A DNA stretch of 64,000 nucleotides from contig NZ_JACHZR010000003.1 in assembly GCF_014193695.1 (NCBI RefSeq), positions 186,001 to 250,000 of the forward strand, read 5' to 3'. How positions within the stretch are numbered: the stretch's first letter is position 1; each line of letters starts with the position of its first letter. Positions 36,085-44,032 of the stretch are shown here, piece after piece. Under the pieces are notes generated by a model that saw only the letters and a list, made by a program, of their open reading frames with translations, did not search any database and was not told where the DNA came from. Source of the DNA: Rhizobium sp. BK316. Lineage in GTDB: Bacteria; Pseudomonadota; Alphaproteobacteria; Rhizobiales; Rhizobiaceae. The translations under genes were made by a program, and so were the position numbers.

Positions 36085-36486
36085 TTAGTCGTCCCGCCTC
36101 GAACCCACCAGATTGGCGGCGACAAGAGCGGCCACGATGCCGGCGGTCAGCAGCGGCTGGGCGCGGACAAGGCCGAGGCCGACGGTTGCCAGAGATTCCA
36201 ACGCGGCGCGGCGTTCGCGGGCGCGGCGGGCTTCCCGGGCATTGATGATCGCCATGATAACGAAGACGACGATCGCGATCAGCAGCGCGCAGGCCGCCAG
36301 AAAGAGGGCTGCGCCGATGGCGCCGTAGATGCCGGCCAGCCAGATCGCTCCGGCGGTGACGGCAAGCGCATAGGCGGTCAGCAGAAAAAGCAACGCAACG
36401 GCGACGAAGATGCCGTTGCGCTTGGTGCGTTCCACCGTGCGGTGGACGCTCGTGCCTACGAGCAGGCTCAGGATTGGGAAGAGCAT
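36085..36486 (-). CDS. Small membrane protein, phage-holin-like (DUF1469 type)
   Basis: 133 residues with two or three membrane helices (GIFVAVALLFLLTAYALAVTAG, IGAALFLAACALLIAIVVFVIMAI, and a C-terminal segment LLTAGIVAALVAANLVG). It resembles the putative Actinobacterial-holin-X/DUF1469 family. Often paired with DUF883 proteins in stress-related loci. A TAGGAGG ribosome site precedes the start. It follows the DUF883 gene on the same strand across a repeat. Confidence 0.78.
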   Translation of the reverse strand: MLFPILSLLVGTSVHRTVERTKRNGIFVAVALLFLLTAYALAVTAGAIWLAGIYGAIGAALFLAACALLIAIVVFVIMAIINAREARRARERRAALESLATVGLGLVRAQPLLTAGIVAALVAANLVGSRRDD

Positions 36487-36497
36487 CGAGCCTCCTA

Positions 36498-36602
36498 AAG
36501 CAATTCCAGCAAAAGTGCGCAGCGGTTTTGCGCGTCCTGAATTGCGTTAAAACAAACAGATAGAGTATTTCCGTTTTTCTAAAAAAAACGGGAATACTCT
36601 AG
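36498..36602. repeat. Composite dispersed repeat with terminator-like hairpin
   Basis: First part (36498-36545) is a copy of the AGCAATTCCAGCAAAAG...CAGCGGTTTTGCG repeat also seen at 49981-50089 and 57205-57262. Second part (36562-36600) is a long hairpin, AGAGTATTTCCG with CGGGAATACTCT, enclosing T- and A-runs. The hairpin starts at the stop of the DUF883 gene and may terminate or protect its transcript. Confidence 0.8.
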
Positions 36603-36943
36603 CGGCGAGCGAGCATGGCGACGAGCAGGCCGAAGGCGGCAGCGGCGCCCACCGTTGCCAGCGGGTGACGGCGGACCGTATTGCGCACTTCGCCGGCGCT
36701 ACGCAGGTAGCGCTGCTGCAGCTCGTTCAGCAGGTCCTCGCTGCGGCCGAGAATGTCCTCGTAGCTCGCGGATGCCTGTGAGCGCAGCGTTTCACCTCGA
36801 TGGCGGGACGTCTTGCCGAGAACATGGGTCAGTTCGGCGAGTTCGTCGCGCAGGGCTTCGATCTGGTCCTCGATGCTGGTTTCGAGATTGTGGAGAGCGC
36901 CGTTGCGGCGACTGCGGCTGGACTGGAAGAAGGAATAGGCCAT
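36599..36943 (-). CDS. DUF883 (ElaB/YqjD-like) membrane-anchored protein
   Basis: 114 residues from the ATG at 36943 with GGAG seven bases before it. A helical coiled region (LETSIEDQIEALRDELAELTHVLG, about 20-95) ends in a C-terminal anchor (HPLATVGAAAAFGLLVAMLARR), the ElaB/YqjD arrangement, which in E. coli is a stationary-phase, ribosome-associated inner-membrane protein. An exact EcfG-type promoter 109 bases upstream makes it a likely member of the general stress regulon. Confidence 0.83.
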   Translation of the reverse strand: MAYSFFQSSRSRRNGALHNLETSIEDQIEALRDELAELTHVLGKTSRHRGETLRSQASASYEDILGRSEDLLNELQQRYLRSAGEVRNTVRRHPLATVGAAAAFGLLVAMLARR

Positions 36944-37051
36944 GACTGTCTCCATAGCTGGGCGCAAAAAATGCCGCCCGGTTTCTCACGGGGTCAGCAC
37001 CATCGATGGCACGGAAGAGAGCGCCCGGCTTTGACCCAAATCATTGCGGAC

Positions 37052-37076
37052 AACGCATTTGGATTGGAAAGGTTCC
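37052..37076 (-). promoter_or_regulatory. EcfG-type promoter of the DUF883 gene
   Basis: Minus-strand GGAAC-N16-CGTT, exact consensus, wedged directly after the hmuV stop codon. Confidence 0.75.
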
Positions 37077-37871
37077 TCAGCCGGCGGGAAGCGCGCTGTG
37101 CGCAAGCACGAAGGGCGTGCCATCGACAGGCACCTTGTTGACGCGCAGCGGGCAGCCGAAGACGGACTGCATGGTTTCGTCCGTCAGCACCTCACGCACA
37201 TTGCCGGACGCTGCCAGCCGGCCGGATTTCATCAGCACGATCCTCTCGGCGAAGAGGGCCGTCAGGTTGAGATCGTGCATGACGGCGATGACCCCGCCGC
37301 CGCGTTCGCAGAAATTACGCGCGAGCGTCATGATCGTCAGCTGGTGGCTGATGTCGAGGCTGGAGACCGGTTCGTCGAGCAGCAGCCAGCAGGGCTTGCC
37401 GTCCACGACCGGCTCGGCGATCTGGCAGAGCACGCGGGCAAGCTGCACGCGCTGCTGCTCGCCGCCCGAGAGTTCCTGATAGAAGCGCGCCTCGAAGCCG
37501 CCGAGATCGACTGATGCAAGCGCCTTTGCGGCTGTCTCATCGGCCTGATCGGCGTGCAGGTTGAGGCCGGAGGTCAGGCCCATGCGGACGATCTCGCGCA
37601 CCGTGAAGGGAAAGGAGATGGCGCTCGCTTGCGGCAGGACCCCTCTGACGGAAGCGAGCTGCCAGGGTTTGAGCGCGCGTACCTCTTCGCCGTTCAGTCG
37701 TACGGAACCGTCATAGGCGAGTTCGCCGGAAACGGCTTTCATCGTCGTCGTCTTGCCGGAGCCGTTAGGGCCTGCAATGGCAGTCAGTTCGCCGGCCTTC
37801 GCAGTGAAGGCGACGTCGTGCACGATGGTCTTGCCGGAAAGGCGCACGCTGACGCCGGAAACTTCGATCAT
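37077..37871 (-). CDS. hmuV: Hemin ABC transporter ATP-binding protein HmuV
   Basis: 264 residues: Walker A GPNGSGKTT (about 34-42), signature LSGGEQQRVQLARVL, Walker B CWLLLDEPVSSLD, H-loop AVMHDLNL. Iron-complex/heme type. It energises heme import with HmuU and HmuT and is the last gene of the hemP-hmuSTUV operon. Confidence 0.94.
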   Translation of the reverse strand: MIEVSGVSVRLSGKTIVHDVAFTAKAGELTAIAGPNGSGKTTTMKAVSGELAYDGSVRLNGEEVRALKPWQLASVRGVLPQASAISFPFTVREIVRMGLTSGLNLHADQADETAAKALASVDLGGFEARFYQELSGGEQQRVQLARVLCQIAEPVVDGKPCWLLLDEPVSSLDISHQLTIMTLARNFCERGGGVIAVMHDLNLTALFAERIVLMKSGRLAASGNVREVLTDETMQSVFGCPLRVNKVPVDGTPFVLAHSALPAG

Positions 37872-37881
37872 CGCAACACAC

Positions 37882-38991
37882 TCAAAGGGCCAGGCGCGAG
37901 CGCTGCCGCAGCAGGATCCAGAGGAAGAAGGGACCGCCGACCGCAGCGGTGATGATGCCGATCGGCAGTTCGGCGGGGGCGACGATGGTGCGGGCGAGCA
38001 CGTCGGCGAAGATCAGCAGCGAACCGCCGAGCAGGGCCGAGGCCGGCAGCAGGAAACGATGATCCGGGCCGATCACCATGCGCAAGATATGCGGCACGAC
38101 GATGCCGACGAAGCCGATGCCGCCGCTGACGGCGACGGAAGCGCCGGTGGCGGCCGCAACCGCTACGATAGCGATATTCTTCAGCCGCTGGACGGGTACG
38201 CCCATGTGAAAGGCTGCGGCTTCGCCAAGGGTGATCGCATTCAATCCGCGGGCCATGAAGGGCAGCGTGGCAAAGGACAGGAGGATGATGGGGCCGGCTG
38301 CTGATATCTTGATCCAGGTGGCGCCGGCGAGCGAGCCCATGCCCCAGAAGGTGAGATCGCGCAGCTGCTGGTCGTTTGCCATGTAGATCAGCACGCCGGT
38401 CAATGCGCCGGCCAATGCGCCGAGTGCGATGCCGGCAAGCAGCATGGTGGCGACGGAGGTCTGGCCGTTGCTGGTGGCGACCCGGTAGAGCAGCAGCGTC
38501 GTGGCGAGGCCGCCGCCGAAGGCTGCGAGCGGCAGGGCATAGATGCCGAGCGCAAGGTAGAGGGGCGCGGCGATGGTGCCGCCGAGCACGATCATGACGA
38601 CTGCGCCAAGACCCGCACCGGAGGAGACCCCGACAAGACCGGGATCGGCCAGCGGGTTGCGGAACAGGCCCTGCATGACTGCGCCGGAGACGGCGAGCGA
38701 TCCGCCGATCAGGAAGCCGAGGATGGCGCGGGGCAAGCGGATATCGAAGATGATGATCCGGTCGCGGGCGCTGAGTGCCGTTTCGGAGCCCGTCATGTTT
38801 CTCATGACATCGAGAACGGAAGCGTCCGACGCCCCCGTCGTGATGGAAAAGAGCAGGGCGAAGACGGAAGCCACGACGAGGAAGGCGATGCCCGCGAGGG
38901 CGAGGTTGGTTCTATCGCCCGCCTGCCTGCTTCTGCGGAACGCCACAGAGAAGGATCGCCTGTTTTCCATCATGGCTTCCGGAACGGCCAT
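37882..38991 (-). CDS. hmuU: Hemin ABC transporter permease HmuU
   Basis: 369 residues of the FecCD/BtuC permease family with about ten membrane helices, including RLPRAILGFLIGGSLAVSGAVMQGLFRNPLADPGLVG and GGIGFVGIVVPHILRMVIGPDHR. The N-terminus carries about 25 extra polar residues. Inner-membrane channel for heme; adjacent genes on both sides are the ATPase and the binding protein. Confidence 0.94.
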   Translation of the reverse strand: MAVPEAMMENRRSFSVAFRRSRQAGDRTNLALAGIAFLVVASVFALLFSITTGASDASVLDVMRNMTGSETALSARDRIIIFDIRLPRAILGFLIGGSLAVSGAVMQGLFRNPLADPGLVGVSSGAGLGAVVMIVLGGTIAAPLYLALGIYALPLAAFGGGLATTLLLYRVATSNGQTSVATMLLAGIALGALAGALTGVLIYMANDQQLRDLTFWGMGSLAGATWIKISAAGPIILLSFATLPFMARGLNAITLGEAAAFHMGVPVQRLKNIAIVAVAAATGASVAVSGGIGFVGIVVPHILRMVIGPDHRFLLPASALLGGSLLIFADVLARTIVAPAELPIGIITAAVGGPFFLWILLRQRSRLAL

Positions 38992-38993
38992 CG

Positions 38994-39923
38994 TCAGCCC
39001 CCGTAGATCGCCGCGTTGAGTTCACGAACGGCGCTTGCCGTGCGCGGGCCGAAGCCCAGCAGATGCATGCCGTCCATGCGGATGATCGCCTTTTTTTCGC
39101 CGGCCGGCGTCAGCGCGATCGATGGTTGGGCAAGCAGATCCTCGTTCCTGGTGCTGGCACCATCGCCGCGGTTCATCATCAGGATTACGTCGGGCTTGGC
39201 GCTGATGATCGCCTCATCGGTGAGCGGCTTGTAGCCGGGGAATTCGCCGACAGCATTGATGGCGCCGGCAAGCTTGATGATGCCATCAGCAGCAGTGCCG
39301 GTGCCCGAAGCCATGATGCGGCCGTTCTGGGCACTGAGGACGAAAAGAACGCGCTTGCGCTCCGCCTCGGGGCGCTTTCCGGCGTCTGCGACGGCGGCGT
39401 CGAGATCGGCGCCGACCTTTTCTTCAAGCGCCCTTGCCTTATCCTGAACGTTCAGCAGCGTGCCGACGCGATCGATCTTGGCGATGATGCCGTCGCGCGT
39501 ATAAGCGTTCGGCACGGTCTCGAAGGGCACGCTGGCATTCTTCAGGACGTTCAGCGCTTCCTGCGGGCCTGAGCCCTCGACGGCGATGATCGCCGTCGGG
39601 TTCATGGCGAGAATGCCTTCCGGCGAAAGCGCGCGCATGTAGCCGACGTCGGGCAGCTTCAAGGCGGCCTCCGGATACGTGCTCGTCGTATCGCGGGCGA
39701 TCAGCCTGCTTTCCTCGCCGAGCGCGTAGATGACCTCGGTGACGTCGCCGCCGACCGAAACCAGCCGCGAGGTGTCGAGCTTCTTCTCCTCAGCCTGGGC
39801 GGCGCGCACGAAAGCAAAGCTTTTGCCAGTCGGTGCTGCCGGGATCAGCGGCAGGGCCATGACGGCCGCCGTCAGGGCCAGTTCCCAGAGGCGGATCCGG
39901 CGCAGGTTGTTACGCATCTTCAT
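38994..39923 (-). CDS. hmuT: Periplasmic hemin-binding protein HmuT
   Basis: 309 residues with an N-terminal signal segment (LWELALTAAVMALPLIPAAP, cleavage around AQA, residue 43). The periplasmic_binding_2 domain shows SVGGDVTEVIYALGEESRLIARD, MRALSPEGILAMNPTAIIA and LLAQPSIALTPAGEKK. The DTTSTYPEA segment includes a tyrosine at a typical heme-ligand position. Stop is 2 bases from the hmuU start. Confidence 0.92.
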   Translation of the reverse strand: MKMRNNLRRIRLWELALTAAVMALPLIPAAPTGKSFAFVRAAQAEEKKLDTSRLVSVGGDVTEVIYALGEESRLIARDTTSTYPEAALKLPDVGYMRALSPEGILAMNPTAIIAVEGSGPQEALNVLKNASVPFETVPNAYTRDGIIAKIDRVGTLLNVQDKARALEEKVGADLDAAVADAGKRPEAERKRVLFVLSAQNGRIMASGTGTAADGIIKLAGAINAVGEFPGYKPLTDEAIISAKPDVILMMNRGDGASTRNEDLLAQPSIALTPAGEKKAIIRMDGMHLLGFGPRTASAVRELNAAIYGG

Positions 39924-39934
39924 CGCTCTGATCC

Positions 39935-40984
39935 TTATGCGGCGACGCTTGTTGCCCGCGGCAGGTTTTCCATAATCTCACGCCATTCGGCATTCTCGTC
40001 GGAGCCTTCCTTCCGCTTGCCGAAGAACTGGATGATCATGTTGCCATCAGCATCATAGGCTTCGAGCGAGGTGACGTGGCCGTCCTTGGTCGGCTTGCGC
40101 ACGGCCCAGGTCTCGGCAATGTGGTCCTGGCGCAGATGCAGGTGGAAGGTCTCATCCATGATATTGATCCATGGACCCATCGGCTGGACGTTGAAGATCG
40201 GCCCGGCATGGATCTGCACGATGCCGTTATTGGCGACGAAGCACATGATCGGCAGGCCTGATTTGACAGAGGCATGCATCATGTCAGCCGTCGCCGTGTT
40301 GTCGAGCTTCCAGGCATAGTCGTCTCCGACGGTGCGCACAGCGGCCTGGCGGCCGATCTTCAGGCGCCTCAGCATGCCGAAGAATTCATGCGTGTCGGTC
40401 ATCTTGCTCCAGTTGTCGCGCAGCTCTTCGCGGCTGACATTGCCGTCCTCGTCAGAAGCGGAGGACGCTTCTGCCTCGACGATTTCCTGCGACTGGTCCT
40501 CGAGCTTCAGGTCGGCGACGATGCGGTGATAGGCTTCGACGTTTGACGCCGGGCGCAGGTGGATCTTATGGACGGCGTTGCCGGTCTTGTCGAAATACTG
40601 GAGGCTGAGGCGTTCGGTGTCGCCGTCCTTCTTGGTGACGGCAAAGGCGTGGACCCAACGGCTCGGGAAGACGCGCAGATCGATGTTTTCGCCGAGCACG
40701 ATCGCATTGTGCTCGCCGACCTTGATGTTTTCGTAGACACCGATCTTCTCGTGTACGGCGCTCTCGTTGCGCGACAGGGCCATGACTTCACCGAGGTCTG
40801 CGACGCGCTCCAGGAGTTTTGCGGCGCTGGCATCGATTCTGACAGCGCTGATGCCGACTTCGGCGGCGACGAGGGCCGCCTCGGAGATCTTCAGCTGCGC
40901 GGCAATATCGCGCTCGCGCATCTTCGGATTTTCGGCGCGGAATGCGCGGATTTCGGATGATGCCGGTCTGGTCTGCTCGGTCAT
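39935..40984 (-). CDS. hmuS: Hemin-degrading/heme-handling factor HmuS
   Basis: 349 residues, two tandem HemS/ChuX-like domains (about 20-170 and 185-345). Visible repeats are the WVHAFAVTKKDGDTERLSLQYFDKTG and ETWAVRKPTKDGHVTSLEAYDADG segments of the two halves. Cytoplasmic; it accepts imported heme and supports its breakdown or storage. First large gene after hemP. Confidence 0.93.
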   Translation of the reverse strand: MTEQTRPASSEIRAFRAENPKMRERDIAAQLKISEAALVAAEVGISAVRIDASAAKLLERVADLGEVMALSRNESAVHEKIGVYENIKVGEHNAIVLGENIDLRVFPSRWVHAFAVTKKDGDTERLSLQYFDKTGNAVHKIHLRPASNVEAYHRIVADLKLEDQSQEIVEAEASSASDEDGNVSREELRDNWSKMTDTHEFFGMLRRLKIGRQAAVRTVGDDYAWKLDNTATADMMHASVKSGLPIMCFVANNGIVQIHAGPIFNVQPMGPWINIMDETFHLHLRQDHIAETWAVRKPTKDGHVTSLEAYDADGNMIIQFFGKRKEGSDENAEWREIMENLPRATSVAA

Positions 40985-41004
40985 GTTCTACCCTGCTTAT
41001 CAAG

Positions 41005-41190
41005 CTACTTGTTGAGAATGAGTTTGCCCTGACGGGTGATCTTCAGGCGATAGATCACGCCATCGTGCCGAATCATGATCTCGTTGGTGCCGGCAAAAAG
41101 ATCGCCGCTTTCGAGAACGCGGATCTCGGCCACCGCAGGATCGTTCCGCAGTGGTGCGAGCTTAAAGGTATCTGGCTTTTCAACCATCAT
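41005..41190 (-). CDS. hemP: Hemin uptake protein HemP/HmuP
   Basis: 61 residues, or 60 from the second ATG at 41187. The C-terminal core LFAGTNEIMIRHDGVIYRLKITRQGKLILNK is the conserved HemP/HmuP domain. In Bradyrhizobium HmuP acts as a co-activator of heme uptake genes with Irr. It leads the hmu operon, and an iron-responsive operator motif lies 61 bases upstream. Confidence 0.93.
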   Translation of the reverse strand: MMVEKPDTFKLAPLRNDPAVAEIRVLESGDLFAGTNEIMIRHDGVIYRLKITRQGKLILNK

Positions 41191-41250
41191 TTCGGTTGGC
41201 TTATTCCGTGATTGCGGGGGTCAAGATCCCGGTTCCGGTGACAATTATCT

Positions 41251-41265
41251 TGACTCTCATACTCA
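41251..41265. promoter_or_regulatory. Iron-responsive operator motif (TGA-N9-TCA)
   Basis: TGACTCTCATACTCA fits the RirA operator pattern TGA-N9-TCA. It lies between hemP and the divergent secreted-protein/tonB genes, so it could control both. Confidence 0.6.
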
Positions 41266-41370
41266 TAGTTTTTTAAAGACGCAATAATTGAAGACAAAAG
41301 CAGTCAAGTTTTTGATGCTGCTGTTTGAAGCCGCCTGACGGTGGTCAATTTGATTTATGGAGAGACGATA

Positions 41371-41817
41371 ATGATGGGTCGGTTTGCTGCGATTGCGGCC
41401 GGTGTGCTGTTTTCGGTTTCGGGCGTGGCACAGGCCTATGCGCAGGACGCGGCAGCTGCCACCAAGCTCCCCGGCGCCAAGCTCGATGTCGAGCTCAATG
41501 CGCTGGCGCCCTCGCAGAAGGGCTGCATGATGACCTTCGTTGCCGAGAACAATCTCCAGGCGCCGATCAACAAGGTTTCCTTCGAACTCGCCTTCTTCAA
41601 CGACAAGAATGCCGTCGACCGTATCACCGTGCTCGATTTCCGCGATCTGCCGCAGGGCAAGAAGCGCGTGCGCCAGTTCGATATGCCTGGTGTCAAGTGC
41701 GAGACGGTTACGCGCATCCTCATCAACGATACGCCGGTCTGCGATGGGCCGGCCACCGGCGAATGCATGAAGGGTCTGGTGACCCGCTCGCAGATATCAG
41801 TTCCTTTCGAAGGCTAA
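41371..41817 (+). CDS. Secreted hypothetical protein next to tonB
   Basis: 148 residues from the ATG at 41371 (tandem ATG at 41374), after GGAGAG. The signal peptide (GRFAAIAAGVLFSVSGVAQAYA) is followed by a mature domain with FVAENNLQAPINKVSFELAFFN, LDFRDLPQGKKRVRQFDMPG and three or four cysteines. The region reads like a beta-sandwich conserved in rhizobia upstream of tonB. The function is unknown. Placement opposite hemP and before tonB suggests a heme or siderophore link. Confidence 0.8.
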   Translation: MMGRFAAIAAGVLFSVSGVAQAYAQDAAAATKLPGAKLDVELNALAPSQKGCMMTFVAENNLQAPINKVSFELAFFNDKNAVDRITVLDFRDLPQGKKRVRQFDMPGVKCETVTRILINDTPVCDGPATGECMKGLVTRSQISVPFEG

Positions 41818-41824
41818 GACCCAG

Positions 41825-41842
41825 GCCGGGATGAAGCCCGGC
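41825..41842 (+). terminator. Hairpin after the secreted-protein gene
   Basis: GCCGGG and CCCGGC around a short loop, 8 bases after the stop. It covers an upstream ATG (41831) in the tonB frame, which favours the later tonB start. Confidence 0.45.
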
Positions 41843-41872
41843 GCGCATGTTTCAGGCTGTCCGAGGCGCAAA

Positions 41873-43237
41873 ATGGCTATTTCAGCGAAGTCCAGATCGA
41901 GACACGTGCTCATCGAGGAGGAGGGCGCTGAGAGCAGTCTGAACGACAACAATCCCGGGCATGAGCTTTCCGACCTGCACAATGCGCAGCGCCAGCCGGC
42001 CGGCGAGACCGTCATCCATTATGCGCGTTTCGCGCAGATATCCTCCTTCCCCGATCATCCGGAAGCAGCACCCACATCCTCGGTCACCCCGCCACCAATG
42101 GATGCGGCGGTGGAAAAGCAGGAAGACGGGAAGGCACCGGTGCGGCGCCGGCTGACGCTGACCTGCATCTGCTCGCTGGTCTTTCATGCGGCATTGACGA
42201 CTGCGCTGATCGTCGCGTTTCCCAAGGCTCCAGAAGAGGCGATCGAAGAAGCTGGTCAGGCGGTGAGCGTCGTCATGTACGGCAATTCCGACGTCGATCA
42301 GACAGCCGCCGGCGAGACCGAAACGACGGTTCAGGAAGAGATCATTCCGGAGGCGGTGCAGCCCGACACGATCCAGCCGACGGAACCCGAGACAGCGCAA
42401 GTTCAACCGGAAACCGTTCAGCCGACCGAGGTTACGCCTGTCGAAACGCAGGCCCCCGTTCAGCAGGCGCCAGCGCAAGAAGTAACGCGGGTTTCGCCGG
42501 AAACCTCCGCGGCTGTGGAGCCGGAGATTCTGGTTTCCGAGGTGCCGGCAGAAGAATCCGTCGTGCAGCCGATGTCGACGGTCGTTCCCGAACAGCAGGT
42601 GACGGCCGACACGGTCTCTCCTGAAGTGCAAGCATCTGAGGTGCAACCGACCGCAGTTCAGCCAGCCGAAGTCAAGCCGGCGGAGACGCAGCCCGAGACC
42701 GCGGAGACTCCCGAAGAGGTGAAGCCCGTCGAAACGGCCGAAGTACAGCCGGAGCCGGAGCAGCCGCAGGAGGTTGTAACGCCGACGCCGAAGCCGAAGG
42801 TGGCGACGCAAGAGAAGCCTAAGCCGGTTGAAAAGAAGCGTGCGCCTAAGAAGACTGCTGGTTCGCAAGGCGAAGGGCAGCAGGATTCCCAGAGGGGCGT
42901 TGCCGAGGGGAGTTCGTCGGCGCAATCCGACAGCAATTCGCAGGCTGCCAGCAACAACAATGATGGTGTCGGTACTGCGGCAATTGCCAACTACAAAGGC
43001 AAGGTCCGAAGCCGTATTCGTCGCGCCATCAGGAAGCCCCGTGGTGTCGAAGGCAGCGTTGTCGTGACCTTTTCGGTGAGCGGCAACGGTGGACTGACGT
43101 CGGCTCGCGTTTCGCAGGGGTCGGGTGTTCCCGATATCGATCAGCTTGCTCTTGATGCGGTACGTCGGGCTGCGCCGTTCAGCCCTCCGCCAGGTGGGCA
43201 AGCCATGACCATCTCGGCGCCAATCCAGATCCAATAA
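41873..43237 (+). CDS. tonB: TonB energy transducer
   Basis: 454 residues from the ATG at 41873 after GAGGCG. A cytoplasmic N-terminal stretch of about 90 residues is unusually long for TonB. It is followed by one membrane helix (LTLTCICSLVFHAALTTALIVAF), a periplasmic linker of roughly 230 residues rich in Pro, Glu, Gln, Val and Thr (ETVQP, EVQPTAVQPAEVKPAE), a basic PKPK segment, and the TonB C-terminal domain (GKVRSRIRRAIRKPRGVEGSVVVTF). It couples proton motive force to outer-membrane heme or siderophore receptors. No ExbBD genes are here. Confidence 0.9.
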   Translation: MAISAKSRSRHVLIEEEGAESSLNDNNPGHELSDLHNAQRQPAGETVIHYARFAQISSFPDHPEAAPTSSVTPPPMDAAVEKQEDGKAPVRRRLTLTCICSLVFHAALTTALIVAFPKAPEEAIEEAGQAVSVVMYGNSDVDQTAAGETETTVQEEIIPEAVQPDTIQPTEPETAQVQPETVQPTEVTPVETQAPVQQAPAQEVTRVSPETSAAVEPEILVSEVPAEESVVQPMSTVVPEQQVTADTVSPEVQASEVQPTAVQPAEVKPAETQPETAETPEEVKPVETAEVQPEPEQPQEVVTPTPKPKVATQEKPKPVEKKRAPKKTAGSQGEGQQDSQRGVAEGSSSAQSDSNSQAASNNNDGVGTAAIANYKGKVRSRIRRAIRKPRGVEGSVVVTFSVSGNGGLTSARVSQGSGVPDIDQLALDAVRRAAPFSPPPGGQAMTISAPIQIQ

Positions 43238-43240
43238 ATA

Positions 43241-43255
43241 TGATAAAAATAATCA
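43241..43255. promoter_or_regulatory. Iron-responsive operator motif (TGA-N9-TCA), AT-rich
   Basis: TGATAAAAATAATCA fits TGA-N9-TCA and lies 90 bases before the DUF2325 gene. A further dyad, TTTATA/TATAAA, lies at 43258-43275. Together they suggest iron control of the DUF2325-HmuQ operon. Confidence 0.55.
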
Positions 43256-43293
43256 ACTTTATACTTTACTATAAAAATCAAGTTTAATAAGGT

Positions 43294-43338
43294 CCGTTCG
43301 CACACGCAGGAATCGTGTGACGATCAACGAGCGAACGG
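43294..43338 (+). promoter_or_regulatory. Nested leader hairpin before DUF2325 gene
   Basis: Outer stem CCGTTCGC (43294-43301) with GCGAACGG (43331-43338), inner stem CACACG/CGTGTG (43301-43306, 43314-43319). It ends 7 bases before the start codon and covers part of the ribosome-binding region, so it may modulate translation. Confidence 0.5.
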
Positions 43339-43345
43339 GTGGTAA

Positions 43346-43753
43346 ATGGCTCGAAAGGTGAAGAAGGGGGCGAACCGGGAGATCCGCGTTCAGGCCGATC
43401 AGGAGACGAAAGAACCTTCCTCCGGACGCTCCAAGCTGGATGGCCGCAGTTTCCTCTATGTCGGCGGCCGTGATTGCCAAGTGGCGCATCTGCGCCAGAT
43501 CGCCAGCAATTTCGGCGCAGAGCTCATCCATCACGATGGCGGGCTTCGCGAAGCCGTTTCCCGCATCGATACGGTGCTTCCTTCGGTCGACTGCGTGTTC
43601 TGCCCCATCGACTGTATCAGCCATGATGCCTGCCTGCGCGTGAAGACCGGCTGCAAGAAGTTCGGCAAGGCTTTCATTCCGCTGCGCAACGGCAGCAAAT
43701 CCAGCCTGGAACGTGCGCTGAACACGATGAACGATCGAGACAATTCCCGATGA
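43346..43753 (+). CDS. DUF2325 domain protein in heme operon
   Basis: 135 residues. A basic, polar N-terminus (about 1-33) precedes the DUF2325 domain: SFLYVGGRDCQVAHLRQIAS, LIHHDGGLREAVSRID and VDCVFCPIDCISHDACLRVK with a cysteine cluster. The function is unproven; DUF2325 proteins are Rossmann-like and often occur with heme or iron genes. ATGA overlap with the next gene and an iron operator motif upstream support a heme operon. Confidence 0.85.
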   Translation: MARKVKKGANREIRVQADQETKEPSSGRSKLDGRSFLYVGGRDCQVAHLRQIASNFGAELIHHDGGLREAVSRIDTVLPSVDCVFCPIDCISHDACLRVKTGCKKFGKAFIPLRNGSKSSLERALNTMNDRDNSR

Positions 43754-44022
43754 ATGGACATTTTTCCGACGGGTTCACGATGATCGGCCTGCACAAGCTC
43801 GCCGCTCACGGCGGTGACGGCCTGGTGCCGGAGCTGTATGAGGTTTTCCTGGAGAATGCCGCGCGCCAGCGCAGTTATCCCAATGTCGTGCTGTTTCCCG
43901 CCTGGGAGGCGCGCATGCCCGGTGAAGCAGCTGCAAAGCCCATTGGCGCAGATGCTGCCAATGGCAATAATATCGTCGCCTTTCCGCTTTATGCGGAACG
44001 GGCGGACAAGAAAAAGGCGTGA
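43750..44022 (+). CDS. Small unknown protein between DUF2325 and HmuQ
   Basis: 90 residues (MNGHFSDGFTMIGLHKLAAHGGD...), start overlapping the DUF2325 stop by 4 bases. No recognised domain. The C-terminal part is Ala/Asn-rich and probably unstructured. Tight coupling to DUF2325 and the heme monooxygenase points to a role in heme handling, but nothing in the sequence shows which. Confidence 0.78.
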   Translation: MNGHFSDGFTMIGLHKLAAHGGDGLVPELYEVFLENAARQRSYPNVVLFPAWEARMPGEAAAKPIGADAANGNNIVAFPLYAERADKKKA

Positions 44023-44032
44023 GGAGCTTTCC

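Noticed and set aside
35982..36498. Overlapping plus-strand frames after ecfG
   Set aside because: They cover the holin-like gene on the minus strand, which has a ribosome site and membrane helices.
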